A stretch of 64,000 nt of DNA from Symbiodinium natans (lineage: Eukaryota; Sar; Dinophyceae; Suessiales; Symbiodiniaceae): positions 1,127,319-1,191,318 of the forward strand of contig CAJNDS010002479.1 in assembly GCA_905221605.1 (NCBI GenBank). The letters run 5' to 3'. Below the pieces are notes generated by a model. That model was not told where the DNA came from. It did no database searches and saw nothing but the letters and a program-made list of their open reading frames with translations. Position numbers and translations under genes: made by a program. Positions 1 to 10,770 of the stretch are shown piece after piece (position 1 is the first letter of the stretch; each line of letters opens with the position of its first letter).

Positions 1-317
1 GCAGTTGATTATATTGGCGTGCCAATCAGATATATATATATATATATGCTACCCCCCCCCCCCCCAGCGACCTACCCTTTTTAGGCCTTTTTAGGCCTTT
101 TTAACAAACAATAACAACCAAGGCCCAAAAGTCGCGTAGTTAATCACCGGGTAATGAAGGACAGTTACTGGGACACCCACCTCACAGACCCCGATAAGCC
201 AGCATTTGGAAGAATCTACATTTTGAATCTGAAGCGGACAATGCTGTTTTTAGATGTTTAGATCAGTGTTCTTCTATGCAAATTGTGCGTTTTAAAGGGT
301 AATTAATGTTTTGTTGA

Positions 318-1700
318 GCAACTAATTTATTTATACAATTGTGTTTGTACGAGGCAAAGTATTAATCAAATAGTGAAACATTTTTCTTGGTTCTATGCGA
401 ATTTTGCTACTAGAGTAATTATTAAGCAAAGAGCCCAATTTGACTCGAGTGAATACCATTTAAGGGAGCATACTCAACCAAGATACGAAATAGACACCAT
501 TCTCAACCAAAATATGGCAAAGTGTGGGTTTAAAGTGCAAATACTGTATTTATACAATTGTGCTTGTACTAGGCAAAGTATGCTCTCTGAAAAGTCCACT
601 GAAATACCTTATGTTTACATATTCATGAATCGTTTTTATTTTTGAAATAATCATTTTATGCGAATTTAGCTACTAGAGTAATTATTAAGCAAATAGCCCA
701 ATTTGACTCAAGTGAATACCATTTAAAGGACCATACTCAACCAAAATACGAAATAAGCACCATATACAACCAACATATGGCAAAGTGTGGTTTAAAGGGC
801 AAATAGTGCTTTGTTGAGCAACTAATGCATTGAAACAGTTGTGTTTATACCAGGCAAAGTATTATTGAAATACTATCTGCAAAGTCAAATGAAACACCTT
901 ATGTTTACATATTCATGAAACAATTTTTTTGAAGTATTCATTCTATGCGAATTTAACTACTAGAGGAATTCTTAAGCAAATAGCCCAATTTGACTCAAGT
1001 GAATACTATTTAAAGGACCATACTCAACCAAATACGAAATTAAACACTTGCGGAAATGGAAACGGTTCTACCTACATAACAATGAGACAAAGATTGCTGA
1101 AGTATTCACTAAAGACCACTTGTATACTATGTCTGAAAAGCACAATTTGCATAAGCAAGCTTAAAGATGCACAATAATGGAAATCGGTTCTACTTACATA
1201 ACGATGAAACAAAGATGTCTGAAGTATTCAATAAAGACCACATATATACTATGCTTGAAAAAACGCAACTTGCACAATCAGGCTTAAAAAATGCACAAGA
1301 ATCCTAGACAAGTACTTCTAAAGTGAAGGCCATACCACAAGCAAATTCACAAATACGTAAAAACATCCAAAAGCGCAAGCTTTTCAGGAGAATCTCTGGT
1401 GAAGTTTGGATTATAGGGTTTTGGGGTATCCCTGGACGAGTAGGAGTCACTTTTTAAGCAAACAATTCTAAGCAATAAATGCTTTTTCTCAAGACAAGTA
1501 TTGCAAATGCTGCTTCTAGATAATTAATCGCATTTACCAGGCAAATATTATCCATGCGAATTTAGCTACCAGAGCACCAAGTAATGGCTGAATAAGGTCT
1601 ACTACACTTGAGTGCAACCAAAAGATGCACTCAACACTAGCGGCTCTACTTACATAATAACGAAACAAAAAGTTCTGAAGCACTAGAAAGACCACTTGTA
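318..1700. repeat. Degenerate tandem satellite, about 280-bp and 125-bp units
   Basis: The block TTCTATGCGAATTT...CTACTAGAG followed by AGCAAATAGCCCAATTTGAC and a run ending CTCAACCAA recurs near 391, 653 and 944, with a fragment near 1,552; spacing is about 280 bp. A second unit (GGTTCTACCTACATAAC...AAAGACCAC...CTTAAA...TGCACAA) recurs near 1,064, 1,190 and 1,643. The open frames at 373-645 and 929-1,177 are shared repeat sequence, not genes. Confidence 0.7.
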
Positions 1701-1775
1701 TACTATTTTTGAAAAGCACAATTAGCATAAGCACACTTAAAAATGCGTAGTTGTTGCCTCGTGACCGTGAAGGCG

Positions 1776-2050
1776 AACCAAAAAGCCAAAATACCAAAAC
1801 CAAAAAACCAAAAATACCAAAACCAAAAAAAACCAAAAAAACCAAAACCAAAAAAACCAAAAAAACCAATTTTCTGGGGCTCTTGGAGAAGCCTCATAGG
1901 AATTTCCTGAGAGTCCCGGAAAATTGGTTTTTTTGGTGTTTTTGTTTTTTTTTTGGTTTTGGTTTTTTTGGTTTTTTCGGTTTTGTTTTTTTTGGTTTTT
2001 TTGGTTTTGGTTTTTTGTTTTTTTTGGTTTTGGTGTTTTTGGTTTTTCTA
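1776..2050. repeat. CCAAAA / TTTTGG foldback
   Basis: About 90 bp of AACCAAAA-type repeats on the left face about 120 bp of TTTTTGGTTTTGG repeats on the right. The loop arms also pair: CCAATTTTCTGGG against CCCGGAAAATTGG. Transcribed, it would be a long hairpin. The open frames read through it on both strands are low-complexity and not genes. Confidence 0.75.
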
Positions 2051-2439
2051 CTGTCCCGTGTATGCGATTTTAGTTGTATTTTAGTCTACGCCCTAGGAAA
2101 TACGCTATATTGCACACCGAGTTTGCTTGCAGTGCAGCTGTGACTTGAGACAAGGCGAAAAACGGTAGGTCACTGGGGGGGGTACCATATATATATATAT
2201 ATATATATCGTGAGCACGCAATGACTTCTCTCATTCGTTTCGTTCATGTTGCATTGTGCGCTTTGTTCACGCCGCTCAATTCATTTTCAGTTTAATCTTC
2301 TCTTTACACCTTTTCTAATACAATATGACAGGTTGGGCATGAACGTACTTTGGGGGCTTGCTTCTGACAGGCCAGGAAGCCACAGAGGGGTAGGGGTTCG
2401 TATTTTCTTTGGTGTTTTTTTGGGGTGTTTTTTTTCTAA

Positions 2440-2499
2440 ACCCTAAACCCTAAGCCCTAAGCCCTAAGCCCTAAACCCTAAACCCTAAACCCTAAACCA
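2440..2499. repeat. CCCTAAA/CCCTAAG array
   Basis: Telomere-like heptamers on the C-rich strand, with CCCTAAG variants in the middle. It is the first clear array after the 2.2-kb element. Confidence 0.85.
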
Positions 2500-3540
2500 A
2501 AAAACATACCCAAAAAAAACCCAAAAATATGCCCAAAAAAGACCTGGCTCCGCCACAGAGGGGCTTGAAGGCCATTGAGAGACAAAGAAGGACAAAAGAC
2601 ACTGAGGGACAGAAACAGAGGGAGAGTTACAGTTCCTTTAAGCTGTAGGTTGTTCTTTAGGCTGTTGTTGTACAGTGTATGTGTTTAATTTAGTGGAGCA
2701 CCCTCACCCTCCTAATGCACACGACCCGGACAAGCGGCCACAGTCAGGAATCCTGGTTTTTGGGGGAGGGGTTGGTGAGTGAAGTTTAGGGTAGATTAGG
2801 GCGCAAGAGGGTTTCTGAGTTGTTATTTTAGGACTCCCGGCCGTGGCTACTTACTCTGTTACGCGTTTATAAAAACAGATAGTTAAGTTGTTTCTTTCGG
2901 AAGCGAACATTGATTATGAATTTGATCTTTATCCAACTTGCGATTGTCGATTTGGATACTGCAAATTTTACGTCTTGGTGCGATTCACGATTCCTATGAT
3001 GAGAACATTGATATGAGTAAATTTTCATGTGGTTTGCATTTGCAATGGTTGACTTGTGTTTTTGAGTCTTAAGGTTGTTTTGCTTTGTATTGGCTTTAAA
3101 CCTTTTTTCACCAAAGTGCTCAAGGGGGGTGTTTGGCGGGGGTGTGCGTTGGGGGGAGGTGCGGGGTTTCTTTTGTCGGGGGATGCTTGGGGTTGCTTTG
3201 GAATGTTTGGGGGATCCCTAAACCCTAAACCCTAAACCCTGAACCCTAAACCCTAAACCCTAAACCCTAAAATGCTTCCAAGGGTCTACCAGGTGCTGGG
3301 GAGTGGTGGGGGGGTGCTTTGGGGCTTTGGGTGTCTTCGGTGTGCGGGGTTTTGGTGTGTAGAGGGTTTAGGGATAAGTTTAGGGCTCTGTTGGGTTGAG
3401 GGTTCAGGGTTTAGAGTTCAGGGTTTGGGTGTTTAGGCCATCAAGAGCATGCAAGGACCCCATTCCTTTGAGCCTGAGTATCGGCCACAATGTGCCCTCA
3501 TGTGCCCCTAAGGTTGCACCCCCAAAGGGTTCCTTACCGT
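2500..3540. other. No gene recognised; G/T-rich stretch
   Basis: This stretch holds unique sequence to about 3,110, then strongly G-rich text with one CCCTAAA array (3,219-3,271). I see no frame flanked by plausible splice sites that I would defend. Confidence 0.5.
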
Positions 3541-3654
3541 ATCCTTGATATGGTCACCATAACATTAAACCCCAAACCCTAAACCCAAAACCCTAAACCT
3601 TAAACCCAACCTTAAACCCTGAACCCTTCCGGTTTGGGGATGTTGAACAAAAGT

Positions 3655-4385
3655 CCCCAAATCCAAGGAAACATCCTTACGCGTCCAGGGCAAAGTCTCT
3701 TGGTTGTAGGGGCGGCCATTAATCCTATCATTAGGGTTTGGGGTGTGGGGTTTGCAAAAAATGTGCCTTGGACCCTAAGTTGGTACCCTGTACCCTCGGG
3801 TTTGGGGACCTTTTTTAAAGATCCTCTAAGGTAGTAGAAGGGCTGTGTCAGGAGTATATTAAGGGAAACCTTTCGGTGTACAGCCTTACGGTTGCGATTC
3901 TGAATCCATTGAGGTTTAGGGTTTGGGGCTTTGGGCTTAGGGAAACGCCGAACCCTTCGTGAGGCGCAGAAGCCTGCCCCCGACCGCCTTGCACCTCCCA
4001 TGTCGCCGCAGGCAGGGTTGGGGCTGAGGCTTTTTGAAGTTTGGGGTTCAGGGTTGAGGGTTTAGGGTTGAGGGTGTCATGTAGGCTTCAGAGCATACAT
4101 CGACCCAGTCCTCCTCGAGTCTGAGAATCGACTGTCACTTTTTGAGGGGGTGCCCAAATCCAAGGAGACAATCTTAGGGGTCCAAGGTGGGGTGATTTCA
4201 TTGTAGGGGCGACCATTCTCCCTAGCGGGGTGTTTATAAGTTTTGAACCCCAAGCCCTGGACCCGAAACCCCAAGCCCTAAACCCTAACCTTTGTCTCCC
4301 TTTGTAAGGCGCAGACGCCAGATCCCCACCGCCCTTCACTTCCCGCCGCGCCAGAAGCAGAGGTTGAGGGGTTGACTTTTTAGAA
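3655..4385. repeat. Imperfect tandem duplication
   Basis: A segment beginning CCCAAATCCAAGGA and ending near AGGCGCAGAAGCCTGCCCCC (3,655-4,030) is repeated, diverged, at 4,150-4,380 (AGGCGCAGACGCCAGATCCC). Both copies include the TTGTAGGGGCG block and telomere-like filler. The shared CGCAG start reads AQKPAPDRL... and AQTPDPHRP..., so a small exon may have been duplicated with its intron. Confidence 0.5.
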
Positions 4386-4928
4386 GTGTTTGGGTGAGGG
4401 TTTAGGCTTTAGTTTCGGGTCTAGGGTTCAGGGGGTTCAGGGTTTAGGGTTTAGGGTATGGTTTCGGGTTTTGGGTTTTGGGGTTTAGGGTTTTACGGTT
4501 CAGGGTTTTGGGTTCCGGGTTGAGGGTTGAGGGTTTTGGGATCGAGTTTAGGGTTTCAGGGTTTCAGGGCTTTGGGGTTTTAACGTTGTAGTATTAGGGT
4601 TGCATGCTGGGCTTGAGGAGAAAAGGGGGGGGGTTTCCATTGGGAGAAGGGGCTTCTAAGTTTGGGTTCTTTGCGGGCTGCTCTCGGTCGTATAGAGGGT
4701 TTAGGGTTTAGGGTTTAGGGTTTAGGGTTTAGGGCTCCTAAACCCCTAAGGCCCTTTTGAGGCTTCCTAGAGTGTTTTCGTAGCGCCCTGAAGCAACCCT
4801 TTTGAGCACAGGGTCTCGGGCTTGGGCTTTAGGACGTTGGGAACAAGACCTCCAAGCACCCTGTAGCACTGCGCCCTAAACCCTAAACCCGACACCCTAA
4901 ACCCTAAACCCTCGTCCCTAAACCGCAG

Positions 4929-4970
4929 CTGTTCAAACTTGTAGATCCCATGAAAACGCCAATAGACTGA
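4929..4970 (+). CDS. Candidate last exon, ending in a stop
   Basis: After AACCGCAG the frame reads LFKLVDPMKTPID and stops at TGA. It is preceded by CCCTAAA repeats and followed by T-rich unique sequence that could be a 3' UTR. The protein is not recognised. Only 13 codons, so support is weak. Confidence 0.3.
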   Translation: MFKLVDPMKTPID

Positions 4971-5216
4971 AAGGGCGCGTTTTTTTTCGCGTCGGTTTTG
5001 GCCAATTAAGCTAGCTCACCCTAAACCCTGAACCCTGAACCCTGAACCCTGAACCCTAAACCCGCCATCTCGGCATCAGCTCCCCTGAGTCTCACATGGG
5101 CATATGGCCAGTTCTCGAGAATTTTGGTCCTTAACACTTAGGGTTTAGGGTTTAGGGTTTAGGGGGTACCCTATCAGGCCCGTTGTATCGCAGGTACCCC
5201 AAAGGCACCCAGATCA

Positions 5217-5429
5217 TTGAGGGAGCCTGACTTTTCTCGAAACCTCACCTTGTATGGCTTGAGGGTCACCGAAAGGGAGGCGGCCGGCGAGCGTCGAAAC
5301 CCCCCGCCTCAGCTTCTTCATATCTCCTTCGGTTGCGGTCGTTCCGGACCCCACTCCAGACACTTCACCGTGCAAAGCCATGCGCCGGTCCACTATGGAA
5401 ACGTCGACGATCGACAGCGCGGTCAGGGG
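5217..5429 (+). CDS. Candidate exon, open about 70 codons
   Basis: This open frame lies between two TTTAGGG arrays, in a stretch free of heptamers. It contains QLLHISFGCGRSGPH and HAPVHYGNVDDRQRG. A CGCAG|G acceptor lies just upstream near 5,192. No domain is recognised. The frame ends in TAG just before a repeat array, so it could be a terminal exon. Confidence 0.3.
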
Positions 5430-5435
5430 TAGTCA

Positions 5436-5595
5436 AAGTTTAGGGTTTAGGGTTCAGGGTTTAGGGTTTAGAGTTTAGGGTTTCGGGTTTAGGGTTTAGG
5501 GTTTGGAGTTTAGGGTTTAAAGTTTAGGGTTTCGGGTTTAGGGTTTAGGGTTTGGAGTTTAGGGTTCAAGGTTCAGGGTTTAGGGTTTCGGGTTC
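5436..5595. repeat. TTTAGGG array with TTTCGGG variants
   Basis: More than 20 heptamers on the + strand, mixing TTTAGGG, TTCAGGG, TTTCGGG and TTTGGAG. Confidence 0.85.
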
Positions 5596-5650
5596 CTACT
5601 TTCAAGGATCCCTAGGTGTTCCCCTCGTACCTTAAGCAGCTTGGTTGCAG

Positions 5651-5716
5651 GAGCCTCCTGCCGCGCCGTCTTCGACCACGCGCGCGGCTGTGGCCGCAAG
5701 AATCCGGCCTTGGCGG
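5651..5716 (+). CDS. Candidate internal exon
   Basis: It starts after TTGCAG and ends where a TTTAGGG array begins, so the donor GT would be the first two bases of a GTTTAGGG unit. Read with one base carried in, it gives ASCRAVFDHARGCGRKN. Unknown protein; splice sites inferred only. Confidence 0.35.
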
Positions 5717-5865
5717 GTTTAGGGCTTGGGGTTTAGGGTTTAGGGTTCAGGGTTTAGGGTTTAGGGTTTAGGGTTTAGGGTTTAGGGTTTGGGGTTTAGG
5801 GTTTGGGGTTTGGGGTTTAGGGGTTTCGGTTTAGGGGTTTAGGGTTCAGGATGGGTTCAGGGTTC

Positions 5866-5970
5866 TAGGCCAGAGTAGGCCCTTATTCCCTTCTTGGAGT
5901 TTAGGAACCCTTATAAGCCCCTTCAAACCACAAAGGGCAATCTTTTTGTTCCTAGGTTGCTCTTGGGTCT
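5866..5970. mobile_element. MITE-like family A copy
   Basis: Family A runs from GGACCCAGAGTAGGCCC to GGTTACTCTTGGGTCTAG, and its ends form an imperfect inverted repeat. Between them it carries AGCCCCTTTAAACCAAAAAGGG, itself a small hairpin. This copy is diverged (GGCCAGAGTAGGCCC start, GGTTGCTCTTGGGTCT end). Confidence 0.6.
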
Positions 5971-6141
5971 AGGGTTCTGGTTTGGTTTACAGGGTTTAGG
6001 GTGTTAAGGTGTTTGAGGGCACCAAAGATGCTTTCTCAGCCCCCTTAGACTTATTCGTCTGCAGCTAATGTCGGCGCTTTCGTCAGTCGACATGGCATTC
6101 TTAGGCTTAAGGGTTTCGGGTTCAGGGTTCTAAGCGCCCAG

Positions 6142-6273
6142 GTTGTGTTCTACATAGGTACCCAAGAGAGTCACATCTTACGTGAGCTATGTCAGATCGT
6201 ACTCCAGCCACTCTCACACGAAGAATCGAAACTGCAGATGCGTAGCCACCTAGCCATCGTGGGTTTTGCACAG
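6142..6273 (+). CDS. Candidate internal exon, 44 codons
   Basis: Acceptor CCCAG|GTT, donor CACAG|GTTAAG, exactly 44 codons in phase 0. It contains VFYIGTQESHILRELCQIV and EESKLQMRSHLAIVGF, which reads like a helical globular segment. Family not recognised. It has one of the best splice-site pairs outside the ankyrin genes. Confidence 0.45.
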
Positions 6274-6544
6274 GTTAAGGCTTCTTAGTACTCCAGATAT
6301 TTCTAACCTAATAAGAGTCTTATTACATAACTTCAGTGTACTTCAGTTTTACACCTCCAGGGATCCGATTCATCACGTCGTCCTACCCAGTAAAGAGGAT
6401 AGCATGAAGTTCGCGAAGCCGCTCAGGCCGTGCGTACAAACTGCCGCCCCCAGCCCTTCAGATCATCGTAAGGATCTGGTCGGATTGAAGCAAAGCATAC
6501 TTGAAGGTTCATGGGTGGTTTCAGTAGGGCTGCAAGCGCTTTAA
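6266..6544 (+). CDS. Open frame, possible exon
   Basis: 92 codons, containing HHVVLPSKEDSMKFAKPLR and SPSDHRKDLVGLKQSILEG. Its end runs into an inverted-repeat element (family C), so the true exon would finish before about 6,508. It overlaps the donor of the previous candidate in another frame, so at most one of the two models holds across 6,266-6,273. Confidence 0.3.
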   Translation: MHRLRLLSTPDISNLIRVLLHNFSVLQFYTSRDPIHHVVLPSKEDSMKFAKPLRPCVQTAAPSPSDHRKDLVGLKQSILEGSWVVSVGLQAL

Positions 6545-6645
6545 TTCAGGTTATAGTATATTTGACCTCACTTCTAACCCTACTTGTGCTTAAGCCTATA
6601 GCATATTTGCCCTCACTTCTAACCCTACTCACTACTTGTGCCTAA
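6508..6645. mobile_element. Family C copy, partial
   Basis: Starts ACTTGAAGGTTCATGGGTGG and continues with the family's GGTTATAGTATATTTGACC and TCACTTCTAACCCTACT blocks, which occur twice here. The right terminal repeat is not clear. Confidence 0.5.
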
Positions 6646-6933
6646 GCCCTAAACCCTAAACCCGAATTTTCGGTTGACACCTATAGGGCTTAGGGTTTAG
6701 GACCCCTGTAATTATCGCAAAGCGCCTTCTTGACAGGATCCCCCCAAAAGGGACCCTACTTTAGAAAACTACCCATATGCACGTAATTCAGCATTGATGC
6801 AGCCACAAAGACTCCAAAGCCGTCAGTGCTTAAACCTGTATGTCCTGAACACCTGATTGAGATCCCGAACCCCGAAACCCTAAGCCCGAAAAACCCTAAG
6901 CCCGTATAATTCCTGTACCTTGAGCAACTACAG

Positions 6934-7081
6934 GTCTGGGTCGAGACGAATGGGCCAGATCATCGGGCATTTCCGAACATCATCCCCCTCTTCATGCAGA
7001 TTTCGTGGCAACTCCGCTTTGTGGATTTGGGATGTGCGCTTTGGGGTTTTAAGGAATGTTTCCGGGCTCTTTTGGTTCAAG
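6934..7081 (+). CDS. Candidate internal exon, 49 codons
   Basis: Acceptor CTACAG|GTC and donor TTCAAG|GTGTCC. The frame reads VWVETNGPDHRAFPNIIP... then MQISWQLRFVDLGCALWG. The opposite strand is also open (a hydrophilic frame at 6,928-7,122), so strand is not certain. Family unknown. Confidence 0.35.
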
Positions 7082-7341
7082 GTGTCCAGCATACTTGGAT
7101 ACTTCCGCACCCTTATCCCCAAACCCTAAACCCTAAACCCCAAACCCAACGGCCCTGACTTGGAACCGAAAACTCAACCCAGATCTTCCAGAATCCCTTG
7201 TACTCAAGGAAGTTAGAGTAGGATCCTTGGTCAAGAACCAGATGTGTTGTTTCAAGTAGGAATTGTAGGCAAGATGAGTAACATGAGTTGAGGGTTTAGG
7301 GTACCCTGAACGACCTTACATAAATCACCATACTTACTGAG

Positions 7342-7416
7342 GTTTTCGATCCTCTAAGTGCCGGTATTAAGCGGCCAACCTTCTACATGGATTTGGTTTT
7401 CAATGTGCACGTACAG
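7342..7416 (+). CDS. Candidate internal exon with GC donor
   Basis: Acceptor ACTGAG|GTT and donor TACAG|GCGGAG, 25 codons. It reads VFDPLSAGIKRPTFYMDLV then FNVHVQ. The AG|G...AG|GC pattern matches the confirmed ankyrin introns. Function unknown. Confidence 0.4.
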
Positions 7417-7866
7417 GCGGAGTGTTCAGGGCCGTTCCCAACTTAATGTTCTCGACCTTATGCCAATCGCCTGTGTAGCGGCCGCACACTGGTTTCGATC
7501 GCGCCACCCTAGCCCCAATCCCTAAGCAACCTGTATACTGCCTACTCCCAAGACAAGAATGGAAGTTGTCATGATTATATTCTGCATAGTTTCGTCTTTT
7601 GGTTGCCGGTTTACTTTTAGCTGGGGTTTTAGATTGTCAAGGTAACCGGGCTTAAGCACGTATAGGGCACTGACCAGTTTTGACAGCTTCTGGCATTCTG
7701 CTTACCCCGATTGATGGTGTTTAGGGTCTACAGGGTTTAAGGTTTGGGGTTGAGGGTTTAAGGTGGGGTTTGGGGTTTAGGATTTAAGGGGTTTTAGGCT
7801 TCACGGCATAGACGCCCTGAGGCACGATGATGCTCTGCGCGAGGATGTGACATACAAGGCCATCTG

Positions 7867-7933
7867 CCCCCCCCCCCCCCCAAAAAAAAAAAAAAAAAAA
7901 AGGATTAACCCCCCCCCAAAAAAAAAAAAAAAC
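7867..7933. repeat. Poly-C/poly-A homopolymer runs
   Basis: A run of C, then about 20 A, then C7 and about 15 A. No coding role is likely. Confidence 0.9.
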
Positions 7934-8147
7934 ACATATATCAGTTGGGATCTGCCTCGGCACACTAACAGTCAAATAAAGGGTTTTGTACTAAACATAG
8001 CGCAAAATTCCAGCACCAGAAAGTCTGATCGAGTTTGGACCTGGCTCAGCAGACGAGATCACACTTTGGGCCTTGGTTTGTGGTCTTTTCTGGTGCTAGT
8101 CACTGTGCTCCTGCTGGTGCTTGTTGATGGTGCCATTGCTTCGTTCT

Positions 8148-8815
8148 GAGCACAAAAAATAGCACCGGAGAAAGCACAATCATGAGCACAAAAAAAAGCA
8201 CCGGAGAAAGCACAATCGTGAGCACAAAAAAAGCACCGGAGAAAGCACAATCATGAGCACAAAAAAAAGCACCGGAGAAAGCACAATTCTGAGCACAAAA
8301 AATAGCACCGGAGAAAGCACAATCATGAGCACAAAAAATAGCACCGGAGAAAGCACAATCATGAGCACAAAAAATAGCACCGGAGAAAGCACAATCGTGA
8401 GCACAAAAAAAGCACCGGAGAAAGCACAATCATGAGCACAAAAAAAGCACCGGAGAAAGCACAATCATGAGCACAAAAAATAGCACCGGAGAAAGCACAA
8501 TCATGAGCACAAAAAATAGCACCGGAGAAAGCACAATCGTGAGCACAAAAAATAGCACCGGAGAAAGCACAATCATGAGCACAAAAAAAAGCACCGGAGA
8601 AAGCACAATCATGAGCACAAAAAAAGGCACCGGAGAAAGCACAATCATGAGCACAAAAAATAGCACCGGAGAAAGCACAATCATGAGCACAAAAAATAGC
8701 ACCGGAGAAAGCACAATCATGAGCACAAAAAGAAGCACCTGAGAAAGCACAATCGTGAGCACAAAAAATAGCACCGGAGAAAGCACAATCTTGAGCACAA
8801 ACAAGAGCACCGGAA
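8148..8815. repeat. 36-bp minisatellite, about 18.5 copies
   Basis: The unit begins GAGCACAAAAAATAGCACCG and ends GAGAAAGCACAATCAT; most units are 36 bp and at least three are 35 bp because one A is missing. Changes are few (CATG/CGTG/TTCTG junctions, A-run length), implying recent homogenisation. The + strand can be read as a 12-residue repeat (MSTKNSTGESTI) and the - strand as HDCAFSGAIFCA. The 35-bp units break every frame, so I do not call a gene. Confidence 0.95.
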
Positions 8816-10230
8816 AACTTCATCACACTCATACATCAGGCCTTCAGGTATGATCATGAGGCACTCAGAAATGTCCAATCTCACGGGTGCTTTATTTTGT
8901 GGGTGTGTTTGTGCTGACCATTAGTGTGCTCGGGCAAGTCATAATATATCAGCAAATAACATAATGGAATTAAGAAGCAAAGACCTATTTCTTCCTTACC
9001 CAATGCTGAAGTTTGAACTCTTCGGGTTTCCAAAGCCCGAAACCCTAAACCCGAAGTCGTTTTCTTCTGTGGTTTGTTGGTGAAGTCAGACAGGATCAGC
9101 TCCACAGGGCATCCGTTCCACTGTGGGGCAACTGCTACAGATTCTCGGGTTTGGCGCTTAGGGGGTGCCCTATGCTGAGGCCTTGGGGCCTTCCGGGGGG
9201 GTCAGGGTTTTGGTTGTCTAGGGCTTCCGCTTGGGCATTTTAGGGTTTAGGGCTGTGAAAGGTTCACAACCACAACCCTTTTAAAGCCCTTCAGACGATT
9301 CAGAACCCTTCAAAATTTTCAACATGTCTCAACCCAGCACTACTTGAACGTTCATGGGTAGTTACCAGTTGGGTTATAAGTAAGGTAACTTACATTTGGT
9401 TATAAACATGTTACAAACTTAATTGAGGCACTTGGTTCCCTTCTGATCCCTAAACCCTAAAGCCTAAACCCTAAACCCTAAACCCTAAACCCGAAACCCT
9501 AAACCCTAGCTTCACGTACTCGTTAGGTCTGGCCGTTGGTTTGGGACCAGCGGGCGGCTTGGCAGCAGATCGGTTTAGGGTCTGGCTCTGTGCATTTCTT
9601 GTCCCTAAACCCTAAACCCTAAACCCTAGACCCTAAACCCTAAACCTTACCCTAAGATCCTGGAGACCGGCATTCTGAACCCTGGCCCTTAATGGCCTCT
9701 GGGGCCATGCAACGTGCACCGCCTAAACCCAGTTTAAAGTGTTCTAAGGGTTTTGAATAATTTTGAAGGTTTGAAAACTTGAAAACCCCTTAGAACGCTT
9801 CAAAACCTTTCTTCTATCCCTTTAAACACCAATCTAAAAGCCTTTAGTAAAACCCTATACAACATTGCATTGCAACCATTTAAGCTCTAAGCAAGCCCTA
9901 AACCCATTGCAACTCAAACATGGATGGGTTTAGGGTTTAGGGTTTTGGTTTTAGAGCTTAGCGTTTTGGGTTTATGGTTTAGGGTTTATGGTTTAGGGTT
10001 TTTGGGGTGGAGGGCCTTGATGCGCCTCTGACTATGAGTTGCCCATAGTAAGCCTGTGGCTACCCTTGTGCAGCCTACGCCCGGCCTGCAGCTCGATATT
10101 TTCGTAACTTGGTCCCGCGCGTGAGCGTGAAGCGAGATTTCAATGGCACTCCCTTCACACCTGATACTAACTCCCACGCCCCCCCACCTCATCCCCTAAA
10201 CCGTATACCCGAAATGATGTATTCCACTAT
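8816..10230. other. Intron-like or intergenic filler
   Basis: Contains CCCTAAA arrays (9,449-9,508; 9,603-9,650), a TTTAGGG patch near 9,927-10,000, and family C remnants around 9,345-9,435. A short frame at about 9,100-9,168 (SAPQGIRSTVGQLLQ, then stop) and one at about 10,030-10,110 could be exons but have no firm splice support. Confidence 0.4.
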
Positions 10231-10244
10231 CTTGCAGACTGCAG

Positions 10245-10436
10245 AATTCCCGGGAGTGGCGGGGCCGGGAATTGCCTCCGGGCCTGAAGCTGATGTTCTG
10301 GAACCACATCAGCATTTTGGTGTGTATCTACGGCGGCGACAGTCGACGACCAGCAGGAACAGTGGAAGTGGCCGTAACCTTGTTCAAGACGGCACGAGAT
10401 GTGATGGACAGTTTGCTCGTGTGGTTAACCGCATGA
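10245..10436 (+). CDS. Candidate exon, 63 codons with stop
   Basis: Preceded by CTTGCAG and ACTGCAG acceptors. Contains PPGLKLMFWNHISILVCIYG and AVTLFKTARDVMDSLLVWL, ending TGA. A longer + frame (10,109-10,519) overlaps it but has poorer composition. Could be a terminal exon. Family unknown. Confidence 0.4.
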   Translation, partial: NSREWRGRELPPGLKLMFWNHISILVCIYGGDSRRPAGTVEVAVTLFKTARDVMDSLLVWLTA

Positions 10437-10623
10437 CAGCAATGCCGACACAGGGGTGGATGCTGCTTTTGTATCCTGCGCGCTTAACTTGGCACTCCAA
10501 AGGCCTGGAGCAGTTGTAGGCGGCGGAGGAGATATTTCTACACGGTACAGCCTGAGGTCCTCCGCGGTTTCTGCATGAGGGTTTCGGGTCTAATTAGGGC
10601 TTAGCGGTCTAAAGAACCTTTGT

Positions 10624-10770
10624 ACATACAGTCTGGGTAGAGCTGTTTCTGCAGCCTTGCTTGCTATCTGCTGCGACATAAGCAACTTCCTGAAATCTTA
10701 CGCAGTCCAGAGTTTCCACAACTCGAAGCACCCGAAAGCCGCTCTTACACACATACCAAAGATCCCAAGA
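10624..10770 (+). CDS. Candidate exon
   Basis: Open from before a TTTCTGCAG acceptor; reads SAALLAICCDISNFLKSYAV then QSFHNSKHPKAAL before CCCTAAA filler. Acceptor and donor are ambiguous (CTGCAG near 10,653; GTCCAG near 10,710). Confidence 0.4.

Larger units (their letters stand above)
30..2205. mobile_element. 2.2-kb element with inverted ends in a TA microsatellite
   Basis: The left end reads (TA)n, GCTA, a C-tract, then AGCGACCTACC. The right end reads GGTAGGTCACT, a G-tract, TACC and (TA)n, which is the same string inverted. The interior is AT-rich, lacks the telomere-like heptamers common elsewhere, and holds a satellite and a foldback (listed separately). No transposase is visible, so I read it as a non-autonomous inverted-end element inserted into a TA tract. 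An accidental pairing of two TA/C tracts is less likely because the unique 10-bp GCGACCTACC core also matches. Confidence 0.55.

Noticed and set aside
1534-2143. Frames rich in Phe/Leu/Val or Lys/Pro
   Set aside because: Read from the CCAAAA/TTTTGG foldback.
7847-8149. 100-residue + frame starting in the poly-C/poly-A runs
   Set aside because: First third is homopolymer-encoded Pro/Lys and the remainder leads into the minisatellite without motif or splice support.
8059-8832. Repeat-protein frames across the 36-bp minisatellite, or a CRISPR array
   Set aside because: 35-bp units break the frames, and there are no unique spacers between units, so it is neither a convincing gene nor a CRISPR array.
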